Source: Acidobacteriota bacterium
GTDB lineage: Bacteria > Acidobacteriota > Terriglobia > UBA7540
DNA: 42,906 bases
Direction of reading: 5' to 3'
NCBI GenBank assembly: GCA_003225365.1
Contig: QHZN01000083.1
Coordinates: 1 to 42,906, forward strand
Program-made: the position numbers and the translations under genes
Shown: positions 16,588-25,987 of the stretch, one piece after another
Layout of the letters: each line of letters opens with the position of its first letter
Numbering within the stretch: position 1 is the first letter of the stretch
The notes under the pieces: generated by a model
Database searches by the model: none
What the model was told of the DNA's origin: nothing
Seen by the model: the letters and a program-made list of their open reading frames with translations, nothing else

Positions 16588-17530
16588 TGGACACTTGTGC
16601 GCCGCCGGGCAAAGGTTCGAGCGCGCGGCGGGCTCGCCAATACAGGCGCGCGAAGTCGAGCCGAGTGAGTTTCGGGCGCCGGTTGAAAACGTCAAAATCG
16701 GCTGCTTCAATGCGGTCGAGGATCGTCGCCCCGCCGAGCCACGTCAGCCGGAGCTGGGGGCGAAGTTCGGGGACAACTTTTTCCGGAAGACTTCTGCCAC
16801 GCTCGAAAAGCTCTCTCGTCCGCCGAACTTCGAGCGCCATCAGCCGGCGCCAGCGCCCATCGAGCCGCCCCTCTCGAAGCTCGTCGAGCGAAACGCCGAA
16901 GCGAGCAAGGTCCTCCATCGGCAGGTAAACGCGATCGCGCGCAAGGTCCACTCGCACGTCCTGCCAGAAATTGGTGAGCTGGAGGGCCGTACAAATCGAG
17001 TCCGAAAGCTTGAAAAGCCGGGTGTCGCGGTGACCGAATAATTCCAAAACCAGCCGGCCGACTGGATTGGCAGAACAAGAAGAGTACGCGACCAGCGAAT
17101 CGAAATTAGGATGGCGGCTCTGTCGCACGTCGGACTCGAAGGCGCGAAGCAGGTTTTTAAAATGCTCCTCGGATAAAGCGAACCTTCGGATAGTGTCCCC
17201 GAGGGCGAGAAAAACCGGGCCGGCCTCATCCGGCGGATTCGCCGCCACTGGTGGGAAAGCAGCGCCGGGCTCGCCAGCCGCGGCGGGCTCGCCGGCGACA
17301 CAAGTTCGGAGTTTCGAGCCCCACTCGGCCAGGTGCGCGAGGCGCGCTGCGACATTGGGCTCGTCGGCAAAATCGTCTGCGCCTCGGGCGAAAGCGTAAA
17401 TCGCCGCCAGCGCATCCCTCTTCGCCCGAGGGACGAGACGCGAAGCCACCGGAAAATTCTCGTAGTGCCGGCAAGCCAGCTTCCGGCACTCCGCGTAAGC
17501 CGCGCGAATCTTCAAGTCGGTTTTCTCCAT
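16577..17530 (-). CDS. hpnC: Hydroxysqualene synthase HpnC
   Basis: 317 residues. Converts presqualene diphosphate to hydroxysqualene. Signatures: CRKLACRHYENFPVAS, typical of HpnC, AIYAFARGADDFADEPN (first aspartate motif), and NFWQDVRVDLARDRVYLP (second). A less conserved, alanine/proline-rich loop at about residues 80-105 lengthens the protein slightly. The C-terminal VSMSC and the stop are encoded by a dispersed repeat, so the original C-terminus may have differed. ATG 17530 is preceded by a good -10 region but no clear Shine-Dalgarno. First gene of the hpn operon, divergent from the STAS gene. Confidence 0.92.
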   Translation of the reverse strand: MEKTDLKIRAAYAECRKLACRHYENFPVASRLVPRAKRDALAAIYAFARGADDFADEPNVAARLAHLAEWGSKLRTCVAGEPAAAGEPGAAFPPVAANPPDEAGPVFLALGDTIRRFALSEEHFKNLLRAFESDVRQSRHPNFDSLVAYSSCSANPVGRLVLELFGHRDTRLFKLSDSICTALQLTNFWQDVRVDLARDRVYLPMEDLARFGVSLDELREGRLDGRWRRLMALEVRRTRELFERGRSLPEKVVPELRPQLRLTWLGGATILDRIEAADFDVFNRRPKLTRLDFARLYWRARRALEPLPGGAQVSMSC

Positions 17531-17559
17531 GGGGAAACCGGGGCTCCCAAGACCGCCCT

Positions 17560-17587
17560 ATTATAGGGCCAACAGTGGCCTCCGCAA
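17560..17587 (-). promoter_or_regulatory. Candidate promoter of the hpnCDE operon
   Basis: Minus strand TTGCGG (17587-17582), 16-bp spacer, perfect TATAAT (17565-17560). The leader would be about 22 nt to ATG 17530. The -35 is a partial match. Confidence 0.5.
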
Positions 17588-17655
17588 AATCGCCCGCTGC
17601 GGGAGGGGAAGTGGGCGCGAAGATTACCGGTTGCAGTGTCAAGACTTTCGTTGCG

Positions 17656-17684
17656 TTGACTTCGGATTCGGGTCTCGCTAGGAT
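17656..17684 (+). promoter_or_regulatory. Candidate promoter of the STAS gene
   Basis: TTGACT (17656-17661), 17-bp spacer, TAGGAT (17679-17684); five of six and four of six consensus bases. The start site would be about 50 nt before ATG 17742. Confidence 0.6.
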
Positions 17685-17741
17685 AGCAGCCCCGAAAGAT
17701 CCCGGCCGTTTCGGTCGAGCAGTCTGAAGGAGTACTCCGCC

Positions 17742-18113
17742 ATGACGATTCAAGTCCGAGACGCCGAACCCGACGTCGCGGTAGTCGCGCTCGTCGGAAG
17801 GCTCACCCTGGGTGAGGCTTGTCAGCTCTTGCTTCAAAGGGTTGACGGGCTACTGCGGGCCAACAAGGCCCGCTTGGTGTTGGAAATGGGGGGACTCGAG
17901 TTCATGGACAGCGCGGGTTTAGGCACGGTGGTCGCCTGCTACGGCAAGGCCAAGAAAGCCGGGGGAAACCTGGTGCTCTCGTCGCCCCAAAAGAAAGTCG
18001 CCGACACTTTCAGAATCACGCACATGGATTCCGTCGTGAAGGCCTTCCCGACGGTCGAAGCCGCCGCTGCAAGCTTCCAAAACCCGCCCCCTCCCGGACC
18101 CTCGACAGTTTGA
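17742..18113 (+). CDS. STAS-domain anti-sigma factor antagonist
   Basis: 123 residues, one STAS domain. Members of the SpoIIAA/RsbV family bind and sequester an anti-sigma kinase when unphosphorylated. The phospho-acceptor motif is intact: LEFMDSAGLGTVV with the conserved serine at about residue 57. The last 12 residues form a proline-rich tail. GGAG lies about 10 nt upstream of ATG 17742. No partner kinase, phosphatase or sigma factor is in the window, so the target is unknown. It converges on the TonB-dependent receptor gene with 19 nt between stops. Confidence 0.88.
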   Translation: MTIQVRDAEPDVAVVALVGRLTLGEACQLLLQRVDGLLRANKARLVLEMGGLEFMDSAGLGTVVACYGKAKKAGGNLVLSSPQKKVADTFRITHMDSVVKAFPTVEAAAASFQNPPPPGPSTV

Positions 18114-18132
18114 TTTTGTCTTCACTACCCAG

Positions 18133-21030
18133 CTAAAACGTGAACCGCATCATCAAGTCGAGGCGGCGGTTCGCCGCCTGGCTCGAGAAAAAGCCGCCGG
18201 CAATCGAATTCGACTTTCCGAAGAGGGGCGAAGTGAGGTTGCCGACCGGCGTCGCGAGGTTCACGAAGTTAAAGACGTTGTGGGCCATCAGGCTGAACTC
18301 GAGGTTGTATCGCCGGTTGGTGGGCTGGCCGCCCCAGAAACCCCCGCCGCCACCACCGCCGCCGCTCAGGCCGCGGCCCCCGAGCCCCTCTCCGCGTGGG
18401 CCCCCTCCACGACCGCCACCGAAACCGCCGCCGCCGGTTTCCCCTTTCTTCTCCCCAAAGCCAAACGTCTTCGCAAGCCGCATGTTCAAGCTGAACTGGC
18501 CCGGGCCCTCCGCGAAATTGGGTCCCAGAATGGTCTCGCCGGAAAGCGGATTCAGATCGAAAGTGCCGAGCGAGGTAGCCACGACGTTTGGCCCGGCCGT
18601 GCCGGGGCTCACCACACCGGGCCGGTCGTTGAAGATCGAATCGCCGTTCAAGTCCTGCCCGACGGAGATGTTATACGGCGACCCCGAACTCGCCATCATA
18701 AAAGGGCTCAAGCGGAAGCCGCGCGCCAGACCGATGGTGCCGCCCAGGAAGACCCGATGCCGGACGTCGAAAGCCGCCCGCCCGTAATCGGCCGCGATGT
18801 CGTAGGAGTTCATCGGAAAACTTCCGGCGCCGGTCGCGTTGCTTTTGGCGTAGCTGAGCGAATAGAAGCCGAAAAGCGACAGCTTGGTGCCGGCGCGAAC
18901 GTTGTAGTTCGCGATCAACTGGTCCTGGTTGAAGAGCCCGTCCGACTCATATTGGTAAATGTTCCCGACTGGGCCGAACGGCCGCACGCCGCTCGAAGGG
19001 TCCGCAGGATCGAAGGTTCCGGGTAGCGGCGCGTTGATATTGCGCGTTAGGAGCTGATGGACGCCGTGCGCCTTGAGGTAGGTGACGGAGACGGTGGCGG
19101 TCTTCGTCACTTGGCGCTCCAGGCCTACGGCCCCTTGAATGGTGTAGGGCGCCTGTAAGCTCGGGGCGATTCGGTACACCGTTTTCTGGGTCACGGGAAC
19201 AGCGCCCAAATCGCTGACTTGGGGAATGTTCGGGAAGAAAGTGGGTGATGGAACGATGTAATCTTGCTGGATGATGCCGTTCCGGCGCAAGGCCTGGAGC
19301 ACCTGGCCCTCTCCGAAGCGGTCGTAGAAAACGCCCGCGCCGGCCCTGAGCACCATCTTCGGCGCCACGCCCCGGCCGAGCCCCCAGGCGAGACCCAGGC
19401 GCGGAGCGAAGTCGGCGTGATCATTGATGTCGTTCTGCGTCTCAAAACGCAGGCCAAGGCTGAGTGAGATTTTCGGCCGGATCCGCCAGTCGTCCTGCGC
19501 ATAAACGCCAGCGTCGAAGAGGCCGACCGCAGCCAGCGGGTTCCCAGCCACCAACGTGAACTGACTAGCGCCGCCGGTCTCGCAGACAGGCTGACCCGAG
19601 CACGCCTGAAGAGCTTTCTCGGCAGCCTGATAGGCAGCGATCGAAGGGAAAGTAAAGGTGCCGTTGAAGCCGCCGCTGGAGGTGTTCGACTCCTCGCTGT
19701 CTCGCAGGCGCCCCCCAACTGCCAGTGAGTGCTTCCCAAAAGAAAACGACGTCATGTTCTGAAACTCGTAGTTGTTCACCGTATCCAAGCTCTTGCCGCC
19801 GCTCGAACCCCCACTCGTGAACGCCCCCACTACGCGGATGGTCGGATCGAGGCTCAGGGGCGTCTGGTCGTTCGTCTCACGACGGTAGCGAAAACGGGTC
19901 TGGTTCACAATCTTTGCGCTCACCACCTGCGTGTCGCTCATGTGGATAGAGTTTTCGGTATTATCCGAGTCGTACGAGAACGACGGGAGGTTAAACTGCC
20001 CGATACCGTTGTTGGTCCGGTCGTTTTTTTCGATCTGGTAGCGCACTGTAAGGACATTGTTGGTTCCCATTTGGTAGTCGAAACGAGGACTGAACTCCGT
20101 GCGAGTCTGCGGGGCGAACACCGCCTGGCTGAACGGAACGGGATTGAAGCTGGGATCTAGAACGAAAGCACTTACGATGGATCTGTCCTGAATGTTTCGC
20201 CGCCCCCCGTCGAGGAAGAACGACGCCTTCTTCCCCAGCGGCCCGCCGACGTTCCCATCGAAGAAGATGGAGTGGTAAGGCGGCACGGTGGGCGTAAACG
20301 GGTTCCGGGAATTGAACGCGGAATTATTGAAGTTGACGAATGACTGGCCATGGAACTGGGCGTAACCCGGTTTGGTGGTGATCTCAATACGGCCGTAGCC
20401 GAGCCGGTCGTATTCGGCGGAGAACGGGTTCTGGTTGACGCGCACTTCGAGAATGGCCGACTTAGGCGGAAGCTGGCCGCCGGTGAAGCCGTCAATGTAG
20501 ATCTGCCCGCCGTTCGGACCCATGGAAGGTCCGGCCAAAGCTTGCAGTTCACTTTGGAGCTCGTCGGGGTCGTCGGACAGGGAATTCAGGTCCTCGCCCT
20601 TCAACACCAACGCACTGGCGTTATTTTCGGAGGAGACGCTCAGCCGGTTGGCCTGGGACTCCACGGTGACTTTCTGTTTTTCCATGGCCACCACGAGCTG
20701 GGCGTTGGCGACCACGGTCTGGCCGCTGGCGACTGCCAGGTCCGTCTTATGAAAATCCTGGAAGCCTTTGACATGGACCTCGAGGACGTAGCTACCTGGC
20801 GGGAGATGGCGGAAAACATACTCGCCACGCTCGTTGGTCTGCGCTACTAGCGCGGCGCCACCCGACCCGATGAGCGTGACCGCAATGGCCGGCACCACCG
20901 CGCCCGACGAGTCGGTCACCTGCCCTCGCACGACGGTGTCCTTTATCTGCCCCCACAGCACCCCGGAGAAACAGACCACCGCCAGTCCCGCCAAAAGCCT
21001 TCGCCCGATATTGTGAATTCTCCTGTTCAT
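18133..21030 (-). CDS. Oar-like TonB-dependent receptor with carboxypeptidase-regulatory domain
   Basis: 965 residues. Signal peptide (residues 1-27, ending FSGVLWGQ), then a carboxypeptidase-regulatory/CNA-B-like beta domain (about 32-115, VRGQVTDSSGAVVPAIAVTL and NERGEYVFRHLPPGSY), then a plug-like region and a large outer-membrane beta barrel ending in an aromatic LDLMMRFTF. Proteins of this layout are greatly expanded in acidobacteria; substrates are mostly unknown. Between two late barrel strands (about residues 860-900) is a nearly pure glycine/arginine stretch, unusual for a barrel loop. I start at ATG 21030, which has GGAGG 8 nt upstream; a GTG/ATG at 21060 is less likely. The next gene upstream also has a glycine-rich segment. 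Confidence 0.88.
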   Translation of the reverse strand: MNRRIHNIGRRLLAGLAVVCFSGVLWGQIKDTVVRGQVTDSSGAVVPAIAVTLIGSGGAALVAQTNERGEYVFRHLPPGSYVLEVHVKGFQDFHKTDLAVASGQTVVANAQLVVAMEKQKVTVESQANRLSVSSENNASALVLKGEDLNSLSDDPDELQSELQALAGPSMGPNGGQIYIDGFTGGQLPPKSAILEVRVNQNPFSAEYDRLGYGRIEITTKPGYAQFHGQSFVNFNNSAFNSRNPFTPTVPPYHSIFFDGNVGGPLGKKASFFLDGGRRNIQDRSIVSAFVLDPSFNPVPFSQAVFAPQTRTEFSPRFDYQMGTNNVLTVRYQIEKNDRTNNGIGQFNLPSFSYDSDNTENSIHMSDTQVVSAKIVNQTRFRYRRETNDQTPLSLDPTIRVVGAFTSGGSSGGKSLDTVNNYEFQNMTSFSFGKHSLAVGGRLRDSEESNTSSGGFNGTFTFPSIAAYQAAEKALQACSGQPVCETGGASQFTLVAGNPLAAVGLFDAGVYAQDDWRIRPKISLSLGLRFETQNDINDHADFAPRLGLAWGLGRGVAPKMVLRAGAGVFYDRFGEGQVLQALRRNGIIQQDYIVPSPTFFPNIPQVSDLGAVPVTQKTVYRIAPSLQAPYTIQGAVGLERQVTKTATVSVTYLKAHGVHQLLTRNINAPLPGTFDPADPSSGVRPFGPVGNIYQYESDGLFNQDQLIANYNVRAGTKLSLFGFYSLSYAKSNATGAGSFPMNSYDIAADYGRAAFDVRHRVFLGGTIGLARGFRLSPFMMASSGSPYNISVGQDLNGDSIFNDRPGVVSPGTAGPNVVATSLGTFDLNPLSGETILGPNFAEGPGQFSLNMRLAKTFGFGEKKGETGGGGFGGGRGGGPRGEGLGGRGLSGGGGGGGGFWGGQPTNRRYNLEFSLMAHNVFNFVNLATPVGNLTSPLFGKSNSIAGGFFSSQAANRRLDLMMRFTF

Positions 21031-21141
21031 TCCCCAGTCCTCCAAAACCTTTTGTGACATCCCATCCGCCTCTATTCTGCAGAGTGCGTTAGATCGTTCG
21101 CGCCGAAGACGGCGTCGCGCTTCAATCGCGCGGCCCTTGGC

Positions 21142-22398
21142 TCACGGCCCTCCCTCTTCACCGCCACCCCCCACGGTCATATTCCAGGGCCCGAGAACCA
21201 CCTGGTTGCTACCCTTCGGCCGAGCTTCAAGAATCGGCTCGACGCCGGCGAGGACGGCGATGGCCGTCACTTCCGAAGGCTTCACACCCTCAGTGCTAAC
21301 CACAATCAGTGCCTGGCCCGGCTTCAAGTCCCCGAGCGAAAGGGGCGGCATATGATCAAGCATCTGGTTGAAGTCGCGCGGAGCGCCGCCCATGCCGCCT
21401 GGTCCGCCAAAGCCTTCACCCGTTGGGCGATTGGCGCCGCCGACCTCGCCGCCTGTCACCGCCTTCCCTCGAGGCCCACCGCTCCGGCCCGTCGGTTGAC
21501 GGGCACCGCTGCCGGGGCCACCTGCATCCGGTTGCCCGGAATTAAATCTGGCAATCATCATCGCGATGAACGGCGGGAGCGTGTGCAATTTGGAATCCGG
21601 GTTGGTGCGAACCAGAACCGGCTCCCCCGTGGCAAGGTCCTTCAACGTCAAGGTGCCACCGGCCACGTCGGAGGAAACTACGGTTGCGGCGATATTTCGG
21701 AATGTCCCGGAGACCAGCTCCTCCGCGGCAAAACGCATTCCATCCTCGCTTTTCGTTCCGAGCGCGCGCACTTGGTCGCCGACTTTAATTTCTTCAAGTG
21801 AACTCGGCTTTGCGTCGCTGAATTTCACCGAGTCGGGAGAGTAACGGAGCAAAGGGGCGCCGGGCGCCATCGTGACGACGACCGGATGCGTGGGATTCGC
21901 GGGCGTTGACGGGACATTGCGGACCGCGAGAGTCAATTCCTTCGCCGCCGGGTTTAGCTCCTTGACCACGCCGCTTATCCCGCGCTTCTGCCAATCCTCC
22001 TGCTCTTTCTGGCGCGCCGCCGCAAGCTCCACCTTGGTCATCACCATGATGGTGGCTGCGACGACGCTCTGTTGGTCCTCGGAAAGGCGGCCTTTGATGA
22101 AAATGCGATCGCCTACGGCGAGGTCGCCGGCACTGATCTTGGTGGCCGCCTTCAAGTCCTTCACGCCGGGCGGAACCCGCAGGACCGCAACCCCTTCGGG
22201 CACTCGGACTTCGATGCTCGGGCCCGCGTCGGTCTTCAGAATCAGCCGTCCGGGTTGAATCTCTGCCACGACGCCCACGGGCCGAACGGCTTGCCCGGGC
22301 GTGCCGCCCGGCTGCTGGGCGAGCGCGCTGACCGGCGCAAAGGCCATTCCGGCAAACAGCCATGCGAAAACAACAGTTCTCCCTGCGCTGCTGGCCAT
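21142..22398 (-). CDS. Secreted protein with repeated beta (OB-like, DUF5666-type) domains, unknown function
   Basis: About 418 residues from ATG 22398. A signal peptide (residues 1-28, ending PVSALA) is followed by three modules of similar pattern: a beta segment such as GVVAEIQPGRLILKTDAG, then a 'VGDRIFIKGRLSEDQQSVVA' type turn; the second includes GVVKELNPAAKELTLAVRN and the third TVVSSDVAGGTLTLKDLATG. This resembles small OB-like domains of the DUF5666 kind. A glycine/proline-rich stretch (about 300-345) precedes a fourth module. Starts at GTG 22422 or TTG 22443 are possible; AGGA lies nearby. It is next to, and in the same direction as, the TonB-dependent receptor, 111 nt apart; a shared surface role is only an inference. 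Confidence 0.65.
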   Translation of the reverse strand: MASSAGRTVVFAWLFAGMAFAPVSALAQQPGGTPGQAVRPVGVVAEIQPGRLILKTDAGPSIEVRVPEGVAVLRVPPGVKDLKAATKISAGDLAVGDRIFIKGRLSEDQQSVVAATIMVMTKVELAAARQKEQEDWQKRGISGVVKELNPAAKELTLAVRNVPSTPANPTHPVVVTMAPGAPLLRYSPDSVKFSDAKPSSLEEIKVGDQVRALGTKSEDGMRFAAEELVSGTFRNIAATVVSSDVAGGTLTLKDLATGEPVLVRTNPDSKLHTLPPFIAMMIARFNSGQPDAGGPGSGARQPTGRSGGPRGKAVTGGEVGGANRPTGEGFGGPGGMGGAPRDFNQMLDHMPPLSLGDLKPGQALIVVSTEGVKPSEVTAIAVLAGVEPILEARPKGSNQVVLGPWNMTVGGGGEEGGP

Positions 22399-22515
22399 AC
22401 TAAGTCTTAAGACGAATGTCACTCCTGACCGGTTTCGACTCAAATGAGATTTCTTATTCGCTTCGCGCCGGACAGTGGGGCGCTCGCTCCCGGCTGAGCG
22501 GGAAGGGCGGCCTCC

Positions 22516-23700
22516 TTACTTGGTATCCTGCCGCTGCGCTTTGCGGATATACGTGGGCACCTCGAAATCGTCGTCGGGGACGGGGGTTGCCGGAACGTCT
22601 GGGGTGGCAGCGATGAGCGGCGGCTTCTCTTTTCTCGCCATGGCGCTCTTGACGCTTTGTTGCGCCGTGCGCAGAGCGGGAGAAAGCATGGTGTGGGGCT
22701 TCATCCCCATCTTTTCCGCTTTAATGCCCGTGGCGATGACAGTGACTTTCACGGACTCTTTCATGGACTCATCGTGGACCGCGCCGAAGATGATGTTGGC
22801 GTTTTCGGCGGCGGCCTTCTGAACGATGGTAGAAGCTTCGTGGACCTCGTGCAGCGTCAGCTTGGACGAGCCGGTGATGTTCAGCAAGATTCCCTGCGCG
22901 CCGTTGATGGAAGCGTCTTCGAGCAAGGGGCTGGAGATGGCGCGGTTGGCGGCGTCGACGGCGCGGTTCGGGCCGTTCGCCACCGCAGTGCCCATCACCG
23001 CGTATCCCATACCTTTCATAATGGTCTTGATATCTGCAAAATCTCGGTTGATGATACCTGTTATTGCGATTATATCGGAGATGCCCTGCACCCCCTGACG
23101 CAGGATGTCATCGGCGATGCGAAACGCCTCGAAGAAGCTGGTGCCTTTATCCACAAATTGCATCAGGCGCTCGTTCGGGATGCAGATGACCGTATCCACG
23201 GCCTCGGAAAGCTCCGCCAGGCCCTGCTCGGCCTGAGCCATTCGGCGCTTGCCTTCGAAGGCAAAGGGTTTGGTGACCACCCCGACGGTCAGCGCGCCGA
23301 GCTCGCGCGCGAGACTCGCGACGATGGGTGCGCCGCCCGTGCCCGTGCCCCCGCCCAGGCCCGTGGTTACAAACACCATGTCGGCGCCTTCCAGGGCGTC
23401 AATGATCTTTTCCGTGTCTTCGAGCGCGGCTCGCCGGCCAATTTCGGGATTGGCGCCCGCCCCCAGTCCCTTGGTAAGCTTCGCGCCGATCTGGATTTTG
23501 ACCGGGGCTTGCGAAGCCTCCAACGCCTGGACGTCGGTGTTCGCCACCATAAACTCGATGCCTTCGAGCTTCGCGACAATCATGCGGTTGACCGCGTTCC
23601 CACCGCCCCCACCGACGCCGATAACCTTCAGTTTGGCGCCTATACGGAGCTCGTCCGAGAAATCCACGCGCAGTTCGTTACCCTCGGTTTCGGGTGCCAT
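22516..23700 (-). CDS. ftsZ: Cell division GTPase FtsZ
   Basis: 394 residues. Tubulin-like GTPase forming the division ring. Visible: [14 protein letters not shown], the G-box [18 protein letters not shown], and the synergy loop [11 protein letters not shown] (usually NxDFAD). A short variable linker rich in proline follows, and the conserved C-terminal peptide [14 protein letters not shown], which binds FtsA and other partners, is intact near the end. ATG 23700 has AGGAGG 8 nt upstream. It closes the dcw cluster; a 120-bp gap with a heptad hairpin separates it from ftsA, so its expression could be tuned separately. Confidence 0.98.
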   Translation of the reverse strand: MAPETEGNELRVDFSDELRIGAKLKVIGVGGGGGNAVNRMIVAKLEGIEFMVANTDVQALEASQAPVKIQIGAKLTKGLGAGANPEIGRRAALEDTEKIIDALEGADMVFVTTGLGGGTGTGGAPIVASLARELGALTVGVVTKPFAFEGKRRMAQAEQGLAELSEAVDTVICIPNERLMQFVDKGTSFFEAFRIADDILRQGVQGISDIIAITGIINRDFADIKTIMKGMGYAVMGTAVANGPNRAVDAANRAISSPLLEDASINGAQGILLNITGSSKLTLHEVHEASTIVQKAAAENANIIFGAVHDESMKESVKVTVIATGIKAEKMGMKPHTMLSPALRTAQQSVKSAMARKEKPPLIAATPDVPATPVPDDDFEVPTYIRKAQRQDTK

Positions 23701-23725
23701 TGTCTTCCCTCCTCTTCGAAGAGCT

Positions 23726-23820
23726 GTGGCAAGTGGTTAGTGGCAAGTGGCAAGCAAAAAACCGGCGGCGGCTCATCCGTCAGTACTTGCCACCGGCCAC
23801 TCGCCACTCATCACTTGCCC
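23726..23820. repeat. Heptad array, word GTGGCAA / TTGCCAC, between ftsA and ftsZ
   Basis: Four units GTGGCAA, GTGGTTA, GTGGCAA, GTGGCAA (23726-23753) face TTGCCAC, CGGCCAC, TCGCCAC, TCATCAC, TTGCC (23787-23820). The arms can pair into a hairpin with a roughly 33-nt loop. The second array runs up to the ftsA stop codon. Same word as in the tRNA spacer at 5338. Confidence 0.8.
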
Positions 23821-25047
23821 TTAATCACCTTTGACTCCCAAGGCTCTCCAGAGCCGGCCCCTCCAGGTGGTTTCCTCCTTGCCCTTAAGCAACTCGAGGC
23901 GGTTGGCATAGGCGATGAGTCCGATCACGGTGGCGTAGGCCGGGTCGGTAAGCCTTTCGCCCATCTTCCCCAGGCCGCGGGGGGAGGCCACGCGGACGGG
24001 CATCCCGAGCACCGCTTCCGCAATCGCCGCCAAGCCACCAAGCTTCGCTCCCCCGCCCACCAGCACCACCCCCGCGCCCAGTTGTTTTTCGAAGCCCGAG
24101 CGGGCCAGCTCTGCCCCCACCAGTTCCACCAGCTCCTCGCCGCGCGGTTCGAGGATATCGCTGAGCATCGCATAGCTCACCGCGCGCATGGGCCGCTCGC
24201 CGACGCTCGAGACTTCCAGGACCGTATAGCCGGGCTTGGTGAAATCGCGCTCGCCCCAGGCGCGCTTCATTTTTTCCGCTTCCGGGATGGGGGTGCGGAG
24301 TCCCACGGCGACGTCGTTGGTGAAGTGCTCGCCGCCCACCGGCACCACCGCGGTGTGGCGAACGGAGCCCCGCGAGTACACAATCAAGTCGGTTGAGCCC
24401 GCGCCAATATCCACGAGCGCCACGCCCAATTCCCGGTCGTCCGGGGCGAGGCAAGCGAGGCCCGAGGCCAGCGGCTCGTACACCGTATCTTTCACTTCCA
24501 CGCCCGCGCGATTGACGGCCGTCACCACGTTCTGGTGCGCCTGCTTGGAAGCCGTGATAATGTGGACGTTCACTTCCAGCCGCGACCCCGCCATCCCGAC
24601 GGGATTCCGGAAGTCACCCTGCGAGTCTACAAGATACTCTTGTTGCTCGACGTGAAGTCGCTCGCGGTCGGGCGGGAGCGCGATGCCCTGCGCGGTCTCG
24701 ATGACCTGGGTCACGTCCTCTTGGGTAACTTCGCGGGTGTCCTTACTGGCCTTCCCTAAGCTCAAGCCGCCGCGCGAGCTCACGCCCTTGATGTGCGCGC
24801 CGCCCACCCCCACGTAGGCCGTCTCGACGGGCAGGCCCGCCTGCGCCTCGGCCTGTTCAACGGCCTTTTTGAGCGCGAGCACGACGGCGTCCAGATTGAC
24901 GACGACGCCCTTGCGCCAGCCTCGGGAATCCGCCTCCCCAAAGCCCGTGACCTCCAGTTTTCCTTCCTCGCCTGGCTGGCAAATCAGCGCCCGCGTCTTG
25001 TAGCTGCCGAGGTCCAGCCCGGCCACGTAGTAGTCCTTCTTGGCCAT
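23821..25047 (-). CDS. ftsA: Cell division protein FtsA
   Basis: 408 residues. Actin-like ATPase that ties FtsZ filaments to the membrane. Visible: YVAGLDLGSYKTRALI (phosphate 1), VALVDIGAGSTDLIVY (phosphate 2), VVLVGGGAKLGGL (adenosine motif) and the SHS2 insert region between. The C-terminus TTWRGRLWRALGVKGD is amphipathic with tryptophans and arginines, matching the membrane-targeting helix. ATG 25047 is 8 nt after the ftsQ stop, so coupling is likely; the ribosome site is weak. The stop abuts the heptad array before ftsZ. Confidence 0.97.
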   Translation of the reverse strand: MAKKDYYVAGLDLGSYKTRALICQPGEEGKLEVTGFGEADSRGWRKGVVVNLDAVVLALKKAVEQAEAQAGLPVETAYVGVGGAHIKGVSSRGGLSLGKASKDTREVTQEDVTQVIETAQGIALPPDRERLHVEQQEYLVDSQGDFRNPVGMAGSRLEVNVHIITASKQAHQNVVTAVNRAGVEVKDTVYEPLASGLACLAPDDRELGVALVDIGAGSTDLIVYSRGSVRHTAVVPVGGEHFTNDVAVGLRTPIPEAEKMKRAWGERDFTKPGYTVLEVSSVGERPMRAVSYAMLSDILEPRGEELVELVGAELARSGFEKQLGAGVVLVGGGAKLGGLAAIAEAVLGMPVRVASPRGLGKMGERLTDPAYATVIGLIAYANRLELLKGKEETTWRGRLWRALGVKGD

Positions 25048-25055
25048 CGTTAAAG

Positions 25056-25979
25056 TCAGTGAATCCCTTCCCCTGCGTTTGAGGACAGCGGCTGGCCATG
25101 GCCGGGGGGCGTCGGCTTCTGAGGATTGACGACGATCTGGCCGCGATAGCGCAAGTCCACAGAGTCCACAATCGCGTGGGTCTTTTGGACCTCGGGAAGA
25201 AGCCGGAAGAAATTCCCGAGGCGCTCCGGGAAATCCTCATGCCCGAAATGCACCTGAATCGTCGTGAGCCCCTCTACCAGCACCGCCTGAACGTCATCGG
25301 GGTCGGCAAGGTTCACCTCCGAGATCAGCCAGCCGGAGGCGAAGGCATCGTCGCCGACCTCGCGCATGAATTTCTGAAACATGGCCACCCGTGCGCGCTC
25401 GTCTGCAGGGTTGGATGCCGCGTCCAATCCCGCGAGCACCGGAAAGGCGAAGGATGCGCCATCAGGCTTGTCGAGCACAATGCCTTCCTCGTCCACCAGC
25501 TTCACCCGTCCCCCGACGTTCAGGAAGGCGATGGGAACGCGCTCGACGATTCGAACCACCAGCCGGTTGGGATAACTGCGCGCAACGGTGGCGGAGCGCA
25601 CCCAGGCAAGGGATTCCACTTGCCGCCGCACCTCCTCGAGCGACACCTGGAGGATGTTTGCCCCTGCCCCCCGCCCCTCCGACGTCATCCCCAGCGCGTT
25701 CAGGATATCATCCCGCGTGACGAAGCGGTTTCCGACCAGAACGACGTCTTCGGCCGAACGCACGGAAAACCGCGGCGAGGTCAGGGCGTAAGCGGCCAAT
25801 TCGTAGCCGCCGTAGACCAGCGGCGCCGCGACCAGCGCCGTGAGCGAAATCCACTTCAGAATCGCCCCTAAGCGACGCGGCACGCGCCCTCGGCGGACAA
25901 CCACTTCGCGCGTCCTCCGCCGAAAGGGAGATACATCCTCGGCGTCAAGCTCACTCGGAATATCGTCTCTTCTCGCCAT
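25056..25979 (-). CDS. ftsQ: Cell division protein FtsQ/DivIB
   Basis: 307 residues. Basic cytoplasmic N-terminus (about 50 residues, RRRTREVVVRRGRVPRR), one membrane helix (about 43-66), then a POTRA domain starting RFSVRSAEDVVLVGNRFVT and the FtsQ-type beta domain (YPNRLVVRIVERVPIAFL, LVDEEGIVLD). It bridges early and late division proteins in the periplasm. ATG 25979 is preceded by AGGTTGAG. The gene begins 8 nt after murC; murB and ddl, often found in this gap, are absent. The C-terminal 25 residues are proline/glycine-rich and probably unstructured. Confidence 0.93.
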   Translation of the reverse strand: MARRDDIPSELDAEDVSPFRRRTREVVVRRGRVPRRLGAILKWISLTALVAAPLVYGGYELAAYALTSPRFSVRSAEDVVLVGNRFVTRDDILNALGMTSEGRGAGANILQVSLEEVRRQVESLAWVRSATVARSYPNRLVVRIVERVPIAFLNVGGRVKLVDEEGIVLDKPDGASFAFPVLAGLDAASNPADERARVAMFQKFMREVGDDAFASGWLISEVNLADPDDVQAVLVEGLTTIQVHFGHEDFPERLGNFFRLLPEVQKTHAIVDSVDLRYRGQIVVNPQKPTPPGHGQPLSSNAGEGIH

Positions 25980-25987
25980 GTCTCAAC

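Noticed and set aside
22657-24396. 579-residue open frame on the plus strand
   Set aside because: It is wholly antisense to ftsZ and ftsA, which have full family signatures; long antisense frames are expected in GC-rich DNA.
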